The position numbers were made by a program, and so were the translations under genes. Shown here piece by piece: positions 29,965 through 37,743 of a stretch of 64,000 nucleotides of DNA. Numbering within the stretch: position 1 is the stretch's first letter; each line of letters opens with the position of its first letter. The DNA lies in contig NZ_FNFV01000002.1 in assembly GCF_900102905.1 (NCBI RefSeq), positions 248,001 to 312,000 of the forward strand, read 5' to 3'. Source of the DNA: Meinhardsimonia xiamenensis (GTDB lineage Bacteria > Pseudomonadota > Alphaproteobacteria > Rhodobacterales > Rhodobacteraceae). The notes beneath the pieces are model-generated. The model did no database searches. It had not been told where the DNA came from and was given only the letters and a program-made list of their open reading frames with translations.

Positions 29965-30080
29965 GTCCAGTCAGGGAGGAAGCTGCCATCGGCCCGTTTC
30001 CGGCGGGCCAGGGAAAACCCGAATGCCTCTTTGCTCGACTTTCCTTGTAGCGGCGAAATGCGGCGATTCTGAGGCATTGT
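29936..30080 (-). ncRNA. Possible structured 3'-UTR or small RNA ending at the terminator
   Basis: Reading leftward, the gene-free 187 bases contain an 8-bp perfect stem (AATGCCTC/GAGGCATT, 30071-30078 with 30022-30029) enclosing 41 bases. Then comes a GGCCCG/CGGGCC hairpin (29991-30009), an unpaired CTTCCTCCC (29982-29974) complementary to Shine-Dalgarno sequences, and the intrinsic terminator. Structure plus anti-SD motif plus terminator is the layout of many Rhodobacteraceae regulatory RNAs. I see no clear promoter, so a 3'-UTR-derived RNA of the upstream gene is equally possible. Confidence 0.3.
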
Positions 30081-30123
30081 TCTCGCGTTGGGCGGGAAGG
30101 GTGGCGCGCAACGCGATCTGTCC

Positions 30124-31356
30124 TCATTCCTTCACAGGCGGTGCACCTCCGGCAAAGCAGTTGACGCCAACATAATCGCAAGGTGCCTCCTGCATCTGCA
30201 GATGCAGCCCCTCGCCGGTGAAGGGGTGGGCGCGGGCGAGCGCTTCGTCAAGATCGATGCCAAGCCCGGGGCCCTGCGGGGCGGCGATGAAGCCCTCCTC
30301 CACCGCGATCGCGCCGCCGATGAGGTCGCGGTGAAACTCCGTCTCGATGGTTTCGGCCATCAGCAGATTCGGGACTGCCACCGCCAGATGCACATTGGCC
30401 GCCCATTCCACCGGCCCGGCGTAGAGATGCGGGGCCATCTGGGCGCCGAAGGCCTCGGCCAGCGCGGCGAGCTTGCACCCCTCCCAAAGCCCGCCCGCGC
30501 GCCCCAGCGCCGGTTGCAGTATCGCCGCCGCACCGGCGCGTAGGACGGCGGCGAATTCCGCGCGCGTGGTCAGCCGCTCGCCGGTGGCCACGGGAATGCG
30601 CACGGCCCGCGCAACCTCGGCCATGCCGGCAACATCGTCGGGCGGCACCGGCTCCTCGAACCAGAGCGGCGCGTAGGGCTCGAGCGCTTGGCCCAGCCGG
30701 ATGGCGCCTGCGGGCGTGAATTGCCCGTGCGTGCCGAAGAGAAGATCGGCCCGGTCTCCCACCGCCTCGCGGATCGCGGCACAGAAGGCCACCGAACGGG
30801 TGATGTCCCGCATCGCCGGCATGTGCCCGCCGTGAATGGTATAGGGGCCGGCGGGGTCGAACTTCACCGCCGTGTAGCCGCGCGCGACACAGTCGGCAGC
30901 CGCTTCCGCGTGCATCTCGGCGCTGATCCAGAAGCCGTCGATGTCGTGGTGGGGCAGCGGGTAGAGATAGGTGTAGGCGCGCACGCGCTCGTTCACGCGC
31001 CCGCCGAGTAGAGCCCACACGGGCCGCTCGCGCGCCTTGCCCAAGATGTCCCAGCAGGCGATCTCGAGGCCAGAGAAGGCGCCCATCACCGTCAGGTCAG
31101 GGCGCTGGGTGAAGCCCGAGGAATAGACGCGGCGGAACATCAGCTCGATGTTCTCGGGGCTCTCGCCCTGCATGTGGCGGGCGAAAACATCCTCGATGAC
31201 GGCGCGCATCGCCTCCGGGCCGACGCTCGAGGCGTAGCACTCGCCCCAGCCGGTGAGGCCGTCATCGGTGGTGAGCTTGACGAAGATCCAGTAGCGCCCG
31301 CCCCAGCCGGGCGCCGGCGGGGCGGTGATGATGATCTCGAGATCCTCGAGCCGCAT
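30124..31356 (-). CDS. Mandelate racemase/muconate lactonizing enzyme family protein (enolase superfamily)
   Basis: 410-aa enolase-superfamily enzyme, probably a sugar-acid dehydratase of the galactonate dehydratase type. The N-terminal capping domain (1-125) has YWIFVKLTTDDGLTGWGE. The barrel has LWFEEPVPPDD and PVATGERLT, giving two of the three metal acids (the E of FEEP and the E of GER), and MAPHLYAGPVEW with the general-acid His. The first metal position, usually Asp in DFHGR or DANQ, reads LLFGTHGQF here, with Gly-Thr-His. This is a subfamily feature I recall but cannot assign to a substrate. It starts 6 bases after the alcohol dehydrogenase stop and so forms a two-gene operon with it. 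Confidence 0.85.
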   Translation of the reverse strand: MRLEDLEIIITAPPAPGWGGRYWIFVKLTTDDGLTGWGECYASSVGPEAMRAVIEDVFARHMQGESPENIELMFRRVYSSGFTQRPDLTVMGAFSGLEIACWDILGKARERPVWALLGGRVNERVRAYTYLYPLPHHDIDGFWISAEMHAEAAADCVARGYTAVKFDPAGPYTIHGGHMPAMRDITRSVAFCAAIREAVGDRADLLFGTHGQFTPAGAIRLGQALEPYAPLWFEEPVPPDDVAGMAEVARAVRIPVATGERLTTRAEFAAVLRAGAAAILQPALGRAGGLWEGCKLAALAEAFGAQMAPHLYAGPVEWAANVHLAVAVPNLLMAETIETEFHRDLIGGAIAVEEGFIAAPQGPGLGIDLDEALARAHPFTGEGLHLQMQEAPCDYVGVNCFAGGAPPVKE

Positions 31357-31362
31357 CGGGCT

Positions 31363-32448
31363 TCAGAAGACGATGACGTTGCGCCGGGCCGCGCCTGACT
31401 TAGTGTCGGCGATGGCCTCGTTGATCTGATCGAGCGACCAGCGCCCGGAAACCAGCTCATCGAGCTTCAGCCGCCCCTGGCGGTAGAGGTCGACCATCCA
31501 GGGGATGTCGCGCTCGAGCACCACATCGCCCATCTTCGAGCCCAGCATCTGCTGGCCGATGGCCGAGACAATCACCGGCTCGTAGCTGGAGAGCTCGCCC
31601 GAATGCGGCATGCCGACCATCACCATCCGCCCCATCGGTGCGAGATAGCGCAGCGCGGTGTCATAGGCGGGAATGGCGCCCACGGTGACGAAGACCGCGT
31701 CGGCAAGCCGTCCGCCGAGGATCTCGCGCACCCGGCGCCAGGGCTTCGGCTCGGTGGCAAGCACCCCGTCGGTGGCGCCGAATTCGGCCGCGGCCTCAAG
31801 CTTCTCGGGCGTCATGTCCACCGCCACGATCCGCCGCGCGCCGGCAAGCCAGGCGCCCTGGATGGCGTTGAGCCCGACCCCGCCCGCGCCGATGACCACC
31901 ACGCTCTCGCCGGAGCGCAGGCGGGCGGTGTTGACCACCGCGCCGACGCCGGTGACGACGCCGCAGCTCAACAGGCAGGCCGCGTCAAGCGGTAGCTCGG
32001 GCGGAATCTTCACGATCTGCGACTGATCGACCACGGCGCGCTCGGCGAAGCAGCCCGAGCCGAGCCCCTGCTCCACCGGTGTGCCATCGGGCAGGGTGAG
32101 GGGGCCGGCGGCGCGGTCATAGGGTGTCTCGCACACCGCCGGATGGCCGGCGGCGCAGGAAGGGCAGTGGCCGCAGGCGCGCAGGAAGGTGACGAGCACC
32201 GTGTCGCCCGGTGCGAAGCGGCTCACCCCCTCGCCGACCGCGCGCACATGCCCGGCCGCCTCGTGGCCGTAGACCGCCGGCAGATGCCCGCCCCAGCCAC
32301 CATCGGCATAGGAGATGTCGGAGTGACAGATGGCGCAGGCGGCGATGTCGACCTCAACTTCGCCGGGGCCGGGGGCGCGCAGCTCCACCTCTTCTATGGT
32401 GAGCGGTGCGCCGAAGCTGCGGCACAGAGCGGCGCGGATGCGGGCCAT
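31363..32448 (-). CDS. Zinc-dependent alcohol dehydrogenase (MDR family)
   Basis: 361-aa medium-chain dehydrogenase. Catalytic zinc residues are in AICHSDISYADG (Cys) and YGHEAAGHV (His-Glu). The structural zinc lobe is complete, with four Cys in CGHCPSCAAGHPAVC. The Rossmann motif VVIGAGGVGLNAIQGAWLAGA binds NAD(P). The sequence is closest in layout to class III/NDMA-type alcohol dehydrogenases. With the adjacent enolase-superfamily dehydratase it probably serves a small sugar-acid or polyol pathway; the substrate cannot be told from sequence. The leader upstream carries repeat copy D and other hairpins. Confidence 0.9.
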   Translation of the reverse strand: MARIRAALCRSFGAPLTIEEVELRAPGPGEVEVDIAACAICHSDISYADGGWGGHLPAVYGHEAAGHVRAVGEGVSRFAPGDTVLVTFLRACGHCPSCAAGHPAVCETPYDRAAGPLTLPDGTPVEQGLGSGCFAERAVVDQSQIVKIPPELPLDAACLLSCGVVTGVGAVVNTARLRSGESVVVIGAGGVGLNAIQGAWLAGARRIVAVDMTPEKLEAAAEFGATDGVLATEPKPWRRVREILGGRLADAVFVTVGAIPAYDTALRYLAPMGRMVMVGMPHSGELSSYEPVIVSAIGQQMLGSKMGDVVLERDIPWMVDLYRQGRLKLDELVSGRWSLDQINEAIADTKSGAARRNVIVF

Positions 32449-32579
32449 GGCGGTCCTCCTCGATTGTCACGGCGCCGAGAGTGGCGCCGCGTGCCGGCGC
32501 TGGCAAGGGCGAAACCGACCAGGCATGGCGTCATGGTCCGGGGCCGGGATTGTGGCCCTTCGGGCCGCAGTTCTTCCTT

Positions 32580-32634
32580 GCGCTCCCCTGCGGGGAGCGC
32601 GTGCCCCCGGCGGGGGTATTTGCACCCAGGGTGA
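32580..32634 (-). repeat. Dispersed intergenic repeat, copy D, downstream of the DUF1178 gene
   Basis: On the minus strand the box TCACCCTGGGTGCAAATACC starts 17 bases after the DUF1178 stop. It is followed by CCCCC-GCC-GGGGG (32604-32616) and a perfect GCGCTCCCC/GGGGAGCGC hairpin (32580-32600). As with copy B, the box comes directly after a stop codon in sense orientation and is followed by GGCACGCG and a hairpin. A further GGCCC-TTC-GGGCC stem lies at 32554-32566. Confidence 0.6.
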
Positions 32635-32650
32635 GAGGGCAGGGCAGCGC

Positions 32651-33100
32651 TCAGTTGGTGTTGCGCGGGCCGATGAAGGGAAGCGGCGCGATGGGTACGC
32701 CCTCCTCGAGCAGCTCGCGCGCCTCCTCCGGGGCCGCCTCGCCGTAGATCGGCCGCTCGGGCGCCTCGCCGAGATGGATGGCGCGTGCTTCGGTGGCGAA
32801 GTTGCGCCCGACATAGTCGCAGTTCTCCTCGACCTTGCGACGCAGCGCGCGGAGGAACTCCTCCACGGGATGGCGCGGCCCGGTCAGCGGCTTGCGTTCC
32901 TCGGGCACTGGGCCGTCTGCCGCAGCACGCTTGCGGGAGGGGCGGATCTGCGGCGCCATCAACGCCTTTTCCACGGCGGTGCTGCCGCAGGCCGGGCAGG
33001 CAACCATGCCCGAGGCCTTGAGCCCGTCGAAGGCATCGGCGGACTGGAACCAGCTCTCGAACTCGTGGCCGGTGTCACATTTCAGGGCGTAGCGGATCAT
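32651..33100 (-). CDS. DUF1178 family protein
   Basis: 149-aa cytoplasmic protein starting MIRYALKCDTGHEFESWFQSADAFD, with a probable zinc ribbon made by C8 and the pair VACPACGS near residue 35. The rest contains RRKVEENCDYVGRNFATEARAIHLGEAPERPIYGEAAPEEARELLEEGVPIAPLPF, which is diagnostic for DUF1178. The function is unknown; the ribbon suggests nucleic-acid or ribosome contact. It is divergent from the mannose-1-phosphate guanylyltransferase gene across a 192-bp spacer. Confidence 0.92.
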   Translation of the reverse strand: MIRYALKCDTGHEFESWFQSADAFDGLKASGMVACPACGSTAVEKALMAPQIRPSRKRAAADGPVPEERKPLTGPRHPVEEFLRALRRKVEENCDYVGRNFATEARAIHLGEAPERPIYGEAAPEEARELLEEGVPIAPLPFIGPRNTN

Positions 33101-33292
33101 GCTCGGCTCTGCTCTGGCGCAACTTGCCCGAACATAAGCCTGCGTGGCGAAAATTCAATTCGCGGGGCGGGCCGATTTGGGACTCGTCAAGGTGGTTGCG
33201 GGCGCGCATAGTGGCGGGCAGGTTAATGGGTGAGGCGGAGGAGTGGCTTTCCCGCCTTGCGTGTGTGAAGCGGAGCGGTGGAGCGGTCGTCG

Positions 33293-34735
33293 ATGAGAGA
33301 TGATGTAACGCGGCAGGTGCATCCGGTTCTGCTTTGCGGCGGCTCGGGGACGCGGCTTTGGCCTGTGAGCCGGGCGAGTTATCCCAAGCAGTTCGCGCGG
33401 CTTGTCGGGGAGGAGAGCCTGTTTCAGGCCGCCGCGCGCCGGCTCTCGGGGCCCGGCTTCGCGCCGCCGGTGGCGATCACCGGCGAGCCGTTCCGCTTCA
33501 TCGTGGGCGAGCAGCTGGCGGAGGCCGGCGTGCGCCCCGGGGCGATCATCATCGAGCCCGCGGGGCGCAATACGGCACCCGCCGTTCTTGCCGCGGCGCT
33601 TCATGTTGCGCGCGCGGATCCGCAGGCGGTCATGCTTGTGGCGCCCTCCGATCATCTCATTCCCGATGCCGAGGCGTTCCGCGCGGCGGTGGCACGGGGC
33701 GGCGCGGCGGCGCGGGAGGGGGCGATCGTGACGTTCGGCATCCGCCCCGACCGGCCCGAGACGGGTTATGGCTATCTTGAGCTTGGCCGCGACGCCGACG
33801 CCGGCGCGCGGGGGGTGCTGCCGCTCTCGGGCTTTGTCGAGAAGCCCGATGCCGCGCGGGCGGCCGAGATGGTGGCCTCGGGGCGGTATCTGTGGAACGC
33901 CGGCATCTTCATGTTCACCGCCGAGCGCATCATCGCCGCCTTCGAGGAGCACGCACCCGAGATCGTCGCGCCGGTGCGCGCGGCGGTCGAGGGCGCGCGG
34001 GCCGATCTCGACTTTCTGCGGCTTGCCGCCGAGCCCTGGGGCGAGGTCCCCGACATCTCCATCGACTACGCGGTGATGGAGAAGGCCCGCGATCTCGCCG
34101 TGGTGCCTTACGATGGGGCGTGGTCCGATCTCGGCGGGTGGGAGGCGATCTGGCGCCACTCGTCGCCCGACGCCGAGGGCGTGGCCGCCGAGGGGCCGGT
34201 GACGGCGCTCGACTGCCGGGACGTTCTGCTCCGGTCGGAGGAGGAGGGGCCGGAGCTCGTGGGCATCGGGCTTGAGGGCATTGTTGCCGTGGCGATGCCC
34301 GATGCGGTGCTCGTGGCCGCCAAGGACCGCGCGCAGGAGGTGAAGGAGGCGGTCGAGGCGCTCAAGGAAAAGGGCGCGCGGCAGGCCACGGCCTTTGCCC
34401 GCGACTTCCGGCCCTGGGGCTGGTTCGAGACGCTGGCGCTGGGCGACCGGTTCCAGGTCAAGCGCATCGTGGTGAAGCCCGGCGGCAAGCTTTCGCTGCA
34501 GAGCCATGTGCACCGCGCCGAGCACTGGATCGTGGTGAGCGGCACGGCGCGGGTGACGGTGGGCGAGGAGGTTAAGCTCGTCACCGAGAACGAGTCGATC
34601 TACGTGCCGCTCGGGGCCGTGCACCGGCTCGAGAACCCCGGCAAGCTGCCGATGGTGCTCATCGAGGTGCAGACCGGCGCCTATCTCGGCGAGGATGACA
34701 TCGTGCGCTACGAGGATGTCTACGCCCGCGAGTGA
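33293..34735 (+). CDS. manC: Mannose-1-phosphate guanylyltransferase/mannose-6-phosphate isomerase
   Basis: Bifunctional type II enzyme (480 aa) making GDP-mannose for exopolysaccharide or LPS. The nucleotidyltransferase domain (10-290) starts with the signature LLCGGSGTRLWPVSRASYPKQF and includes the FVEKPD motif. The C-terminal cupin domain (about 350-475) has RPWGWFETLALGDRFQVKRI and SLQSHVHRAEHWIVVSGTA, where the His pair and Glu bind the isomerase metal. The ATG at 33293 is preferred; an in-frame GTG lies 15 bases upstream. No other polysaccharide gene is nearby. It is convergent with the TRAP dctM gene. Confidence 0.94.
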   Translation: MRDDVTRQVHPVLLCGGSGTRLWPVSRASYPKQFARLVGEESLFQAAARRLSGPGFAPPVAITGEPFRFIVGEQLAEAGVRPGAIIIEPAGRNTAPAVLAAALHVARADPQAVMLVAPSDHLIPDAEAFRAAVARGGAAAREGAIVTFGIRPDRPETGYGYLELGRDADAGARGVLPLSGFVEKPDAARAAEMVASGRYLWNAGIFMFTAERIIAAFEEHAPEIVAPVRAAVEGARADLDFLRLAAEPWGEVPDISIDYAVMEKARDLAVVPYDGAWSDLGGWEAIWRHSSPDAEGVAAEGPVTALDCRDVLLRSEEEGPELVGIGLEGIVAVAMPDAVLVAAKDRAQEVKEAVEALKEKGARQATAFARDFRPWGWFETLALGDRFQVKRIVVKPGGKLSLQSHVHRAEHWIVVSGTARVTVGEEVKLVTENESIYVPLGAVHRLENPGKLPMVLIEVQTGAYLGEDDIVRYEDVYARE

Positions 34736-34741
34736 GCGCGC

Positions 34742-36034
34742 TCAGGCGAGCCACAGCACCAGCCCCGGCGCGACGATGATGAGGAAGGTCACGAGAAGGT
34801 CGGCGGCGAAGAAGGGGGCGACGCCCTTGAACACCTGCACCGTGGTCACGTGCCGCGAGGCGACGTTGCGGATGACGAAGACGTTGAGCCCCACGGGCGG
34901 TGTGATCATGCCGATCTCGAGGAGCTTCACCACCAGCACGCCGAACCACACGAGGCTGATGCCCTCGGCCTGAAGGATCGGCAGGAACACCGGCAGCGTC
35001 ACCAGCATCGCCCCGAACGGCTCCATCACCATGCCGAGGGCGAGATAGACGAGCACGATGATGAGCATCAGCTCGGCATAGGAGATGTCGGCCGCGCCCA
35101 CCTGGCGGGCCAGAAACCCCGACAGCCCGGTGAGGCCCAGAAAACGGGTGAACATCGCCGCGCCGATGCCGATGATCAGAAGCGACGTGGTGGTGGTCAG
35201 CGTCTCGAGCAGCGCATCGCGCAGCACGCGCGGCGAGAGCCGGCCCATGAGTGCGGAGATGACGATGGCCCCGCCCGCGCCGATCGCCCCCGCCTCGGTG
35301 GCTGTGAAGAAGCCCGAGAACAGCCCGCCGAAGACGATGACGACGAGCACCAGCACCGGCCAGACGCGCGCGAGTGCGGCACGCGCGGAGAGGGTTTCGC
35401 TCTCGATGGGGCGGCGCGGCACCAGATCGGGGCGTGCCCAGGCGAAGGCGAGCACGACGAGCGCGTAGCCGATGGCGGTGAGGATGCCCACCGAAATGCC
35501 GCCGAGAAAGACCCGGGTGATCGAGGTCTCAGCGAAGACGCCATAGACGATCATCAGGATCGAGGGCGGGATCAGCGCCCCGATGGTGCCGCCCGCGGCA
35601 ATGGTGCCCGAGGCAAGCGAGGGGGCGTAGCCTGCGCGCACCATCTCGGGGATGGCGATGCGCCCCATGGAGGCGGCGGTGGCGAGCGACGAGCCGCAGA
35701 CGGCGGCAAAGCCCGAACAGGCGAAGATCGAGGCGATGGCCAGCGCCCCCGGCACCCGGCGCAAGAGCGCCTTGGCGGCATCGAAGAGTCCGCCGGTGAG
35801 CTGGGCGTGATAGGCGACGAAGCCCATCAGCAGGAACATCGGCACCGCGCTCAGCGTCCAGTTGGCGGCAAAGCTGTAGGGGGTGTTGGAGAGGATCCCG
35901 AGCGCGGGCTTGAGCCCGAGCAGCGCGGCGATGCCGCCGAAGGAGACGGTCATCAGCGACAGCGCCACCGGCACCCGCAGGATGAGCAGGATGAGAAGCG
36001 CGGCGATGCCCCAGAAGCCGGTCTCGACGCTCAT
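34742..36034 (-). CDS. dctM: TRAP transporter large permease (DctM), hydroxycinnamate unit
   Basis: 430-aa inner-membrane protein with about twelve hydrophobic segments, the 12-TM subunit of a tripartite ATP-independent periplasmic transporter. Family signatures are SGFAAVCGSSLATAASMGRIAIPEM near residue 105-130, ASGTIAAGGTIGALIPPSILMIVYG near 140, and TPPVGLNVFVIRN near 375. It overlaps the dctQ stop by four bases. As the last gene of the ech-marR-amidohydrolase-dctPQM operon it probably imports hydroxycinnamates or related aromatic acids, like TarPQM of Rhodopseudomonas palustris; the substrate is inferred from context. Confidence 0.93.
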   Translation of the reverse strand: MSVETGFWGIAALLILLILRVPVALSLMTVSFGGIAALLGLKPALGILSNTPYSFAANWTLSAVPMFLLMGFVAYHAQLTGGLFDAAKALLRRVPGALAIASIFACSGFAAVCGSSLATAASMGRIAIPEMVRAGYAPSLASGTIAAGGTIGALIPPSILMIVYGVFAETSITRVFLGGISVGILTAIGYALVVLAFAWARPDLVPRRPIESETLSARAALARVWPVLVLVVIVFGGLFSGFFTATEAGAIGAGGAIVISALMGRLSPRVLRDALLETLTTTTSLLIIGIGAAMFTRFLGLTGLSGFLARQVGAADISYAELMLIIVLVYLALGMVMEPFGAMLVTLPVFLPILQAEGISLVWFGVLVVKLLEIGMITPPVGLNVFVIRNVASRHVTTVQVFKGVAPFFAADLLVTFLIIVAPGLVLWLA

Positions 36035-36528
36035 GGCAGCGACCGCCCGGAAAGAAGCGCAAGAATGCGCTGAGCGACGACGAGCGCGGCGAGGAAGAAG
36101 CCCGCCGCGGGCAGGAAGAAGGTCGGCCAGACGATGACGCGGCGGCCCAGCACATCAACGAAGGCGCCGACGTTCCATTGCTTCAGCGCGTGCTCAGAGC
36201 TGACCCAGGCCAGCGTCAGGTAGATGGCAAGGGTGAGCGCTGCGACCGCCAGCTCGGAGAGGCGCTTGAGCCCCGGCGACAGCGCCGCGTCGATGAGCTC
36301 GACCCGGACCATGCCGCCGCGCCGCTCCACCCAGGCGAGCGGCAGGAAGGCCATCGCGACCATGTAGTAGCGCGAGACGATCTCGTTGGTGGCCGGAATC
36401 GGGCGCGCCAAGAGATTGCGCAGCGCGACATCTGCCGCGACATGCACAAGCAGCGCCACGACCCCCAGCGCCCCGACGAGCGCGAGCGCCTGGGCAAGCC
36501 GTTCGGCGGCGCGGTCGAGCCGGTCCAT
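36031..36528 (-). CDS. dctQ: TRAP transporter small permease (DctQ)
   Basis: 165-aa membrane protein with four transmembrane helices, the small subunit that joins DctM. LVGALGVVALLVHVAADVALRNLLARPIPATNEIVSRYYMVAMAFLPLAWVERRGGMVRVELID is the standard DctQ core. The ATG at 36528 has a GGGAGGAGAAGG site. It is separated from dctP by a perfect 10-bp hairpin (36564-36590) and overlaps dctM. Confidence 0.9.
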   Translation of the reverse strand: MDRLDRAAERLAQALALVGALGVVALLVHVAADVALRNLLARPIPATNEIVSRYYMVAMAFLPLAWVERRGGMVRVELIDAALSPGLKRLSELAVAALTLAIYLTLAWVSSEHALKQWNVGAFVDVLGRRVIVWPTFFLPAAGFFLAALVVAQRILALLSGRSLP

Positions 36529-36563
36529 GCCTTCTCCTCCCCTGGCTCCTCCTTCGGCGGCAA

Positions 36564-36590
36564 GGGCCGGCGCGCTGCGGGCGCCGGCCC
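36564..36590 (-). terminator. Hairpin between TRAP dctP and dctQ
   Basis: GGGCCGGCGC and GCGCCGGCCC form a perfect 10-bp stem with a 7-base loop, nine bases downstream of the dctP stop. There is no T-run. Such stem-loops often follow binding-protein genes and give more binding protein than permease by partial termination or by mRNA protection. Confidence 0.6.
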
Positions 36591-36598
36591 CCACCGGT

Positions 36599-37717
36599 TC
36601 ACATGCCGTAGCTGGCGAGGTCCACCTTGCTCCAGACCTCTTCCCATACCTTCTGCGTCATCGCATCGCGGTCGCGGCCGGTCTCTTCGGAGATCTTCTC
36701 CCACTTCTCCACGAGCGCGACGAACTCGGCCACGCGCTCCTCGGCATCCTCCATGCCGAAGCGCTCCTTGGCGATGCGGGCCGCGGTCTTGCGATCCTCG
36801 ATGGCGAAGGCGCGGGCGGCCTCGACCAGCGCGGGATCGGGCTCGTGGAAGGTGATGCCGGCATCGCGCGCCGCCTTTTCGGCGATGGCGGGGAAGTCGT
36901 AGCCCCAGCGCCAGGTGAAGTCGAAATTGGCGCGGTTGGCCGCGCGCAGGAGCGCGGCGCGTTCATCCACGCTCAGCTCGCTCCAGGTGCCCTTGGCGAC
37001 GCAGAAGTTGCAGGTGGAGAAGTAGGTGCCGAGCGGCACGGGCGTGACGTGCTTGACAAGCTCCACCAGGCGGAAGGCGAGCAGATCGCCGATCGAGGCC
37101 ATGGTGCCGTCAATGGTGCCCTGGCTCATCGACTCGAAGGTCTCGAGCACGCTGATCGCGACGGGCACGGCGCCGAAATGCTCTGCCCAGCGCGAGTAGG
37201 GTGCCCCGCCCGAGCGCAGGCGCACGCCCTTGAGGTCATCGGCGGTGACCACCGGCTCCTTGGTCAGAAGCCGGTAGGGGTCGGACGAGCCCGAGCCCAG
37301 ATAGACCATGCCGAAGTCCGAAAGCTCCTTCTGGCAGCTCTCGCAGTTGACGGTGTATTCGGTCAGCGCTGCGGCCACGGCGTAGGGGTCGCGCGCCGAG
37401 AGCGACAGCTCGCCGGCGAGCGCGAAGTTGGGCAGTTCGGCCGGGAAGTAGAGCGGCAGGAGGTTGCCCACGTCGATGAGACCCGTTTGCAGCGCGTCCT
37501 TCATCTGGCCGAGGCTGACCACCTCGGGGCCAAGGAAGATCGCGGTCAGGGCGCCGCCCGACTCCTCGGGCAGGTATTTCGCCAGTCCGTTGTAGAGATG
37601 GCTCGTCGCCGGATGCGGCGGCGGCGCGCCCGAGGCGATGCGCAGCTCGCGCGCGTCAGCCCCCGCGGAGACGGCAATCCCGGCAGCGAGAAGAAGTGAA
37701 AGCGAAAGTTTCGACAT
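36599..37717 (-). CDS. dctP: TRAP transporter periplasmic substrate-binding protein (DctP)
   Basis: 372-aa secreted protein; signal peptide about residues 1-22 (SLLLAAGIAVSAGADA). The DctP/7 fold shows LKGVRLRSGGAPYSRWAEHFGAVPV, which includes the Arg that salt-bridges the carboxylate of TRAP ligands, and MSQGTIDGTMASIGDLLAF. A CESCQKELSDFG segment with two Cys could form a disulfide. The ligand is likely an aromatic or cinnamic carboxylate because the gene sits in the ech-marR operon. It begins 26 bases after the amidohydrolase stop. Confidence 0.92.
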   Translation of the reverse strand: MSKLSLSLLLAAGIAVSAGADARELRIASGAPPPHPATSHLYNGLAKYLPEESGGALTAIFLGPEVVSLGQMKDALQTGLIDVGNLLPLYFPAELPNFALAGELSLSARDPYAVAAALTEYTVNCESCQKELSDFGMVYLGSGSSDPYRLLTKEPVVTADDLKGVRLRSGGAPYSRWAEHFGAVPVAISVLETFESMSQGTIDGTMASIGDLLAFRLVELVKHVTPVPLGTYFSTCNFCVAKGTWSELSVDERAALLRAANRANFDFTWRWGYDFPAIAEKAARDAGITFHEPDPALVEAARAFAIEDRKTAARIAKERFGMEDAEERVAEFVALVEKWEKISEETGRDRDAMTQKVWEEVWSKVDLASYGM

Positions 37718-37743
37718 GACGTGTCCTCCCTGGTTTCATGTCG

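Noticed and set aside
29970-30000. Plus-strand stretch resembling the SRP (4.5S) RNA apical motif, AGGGAGGAAGCTGCC
   Set aside because: It matches most of the GGAAGGAAGCAGCC motif, but the tetraloop and the long pairing flanks required for SRP RNA are missing. On the other strand it reads as part of a terminator-linked structure.
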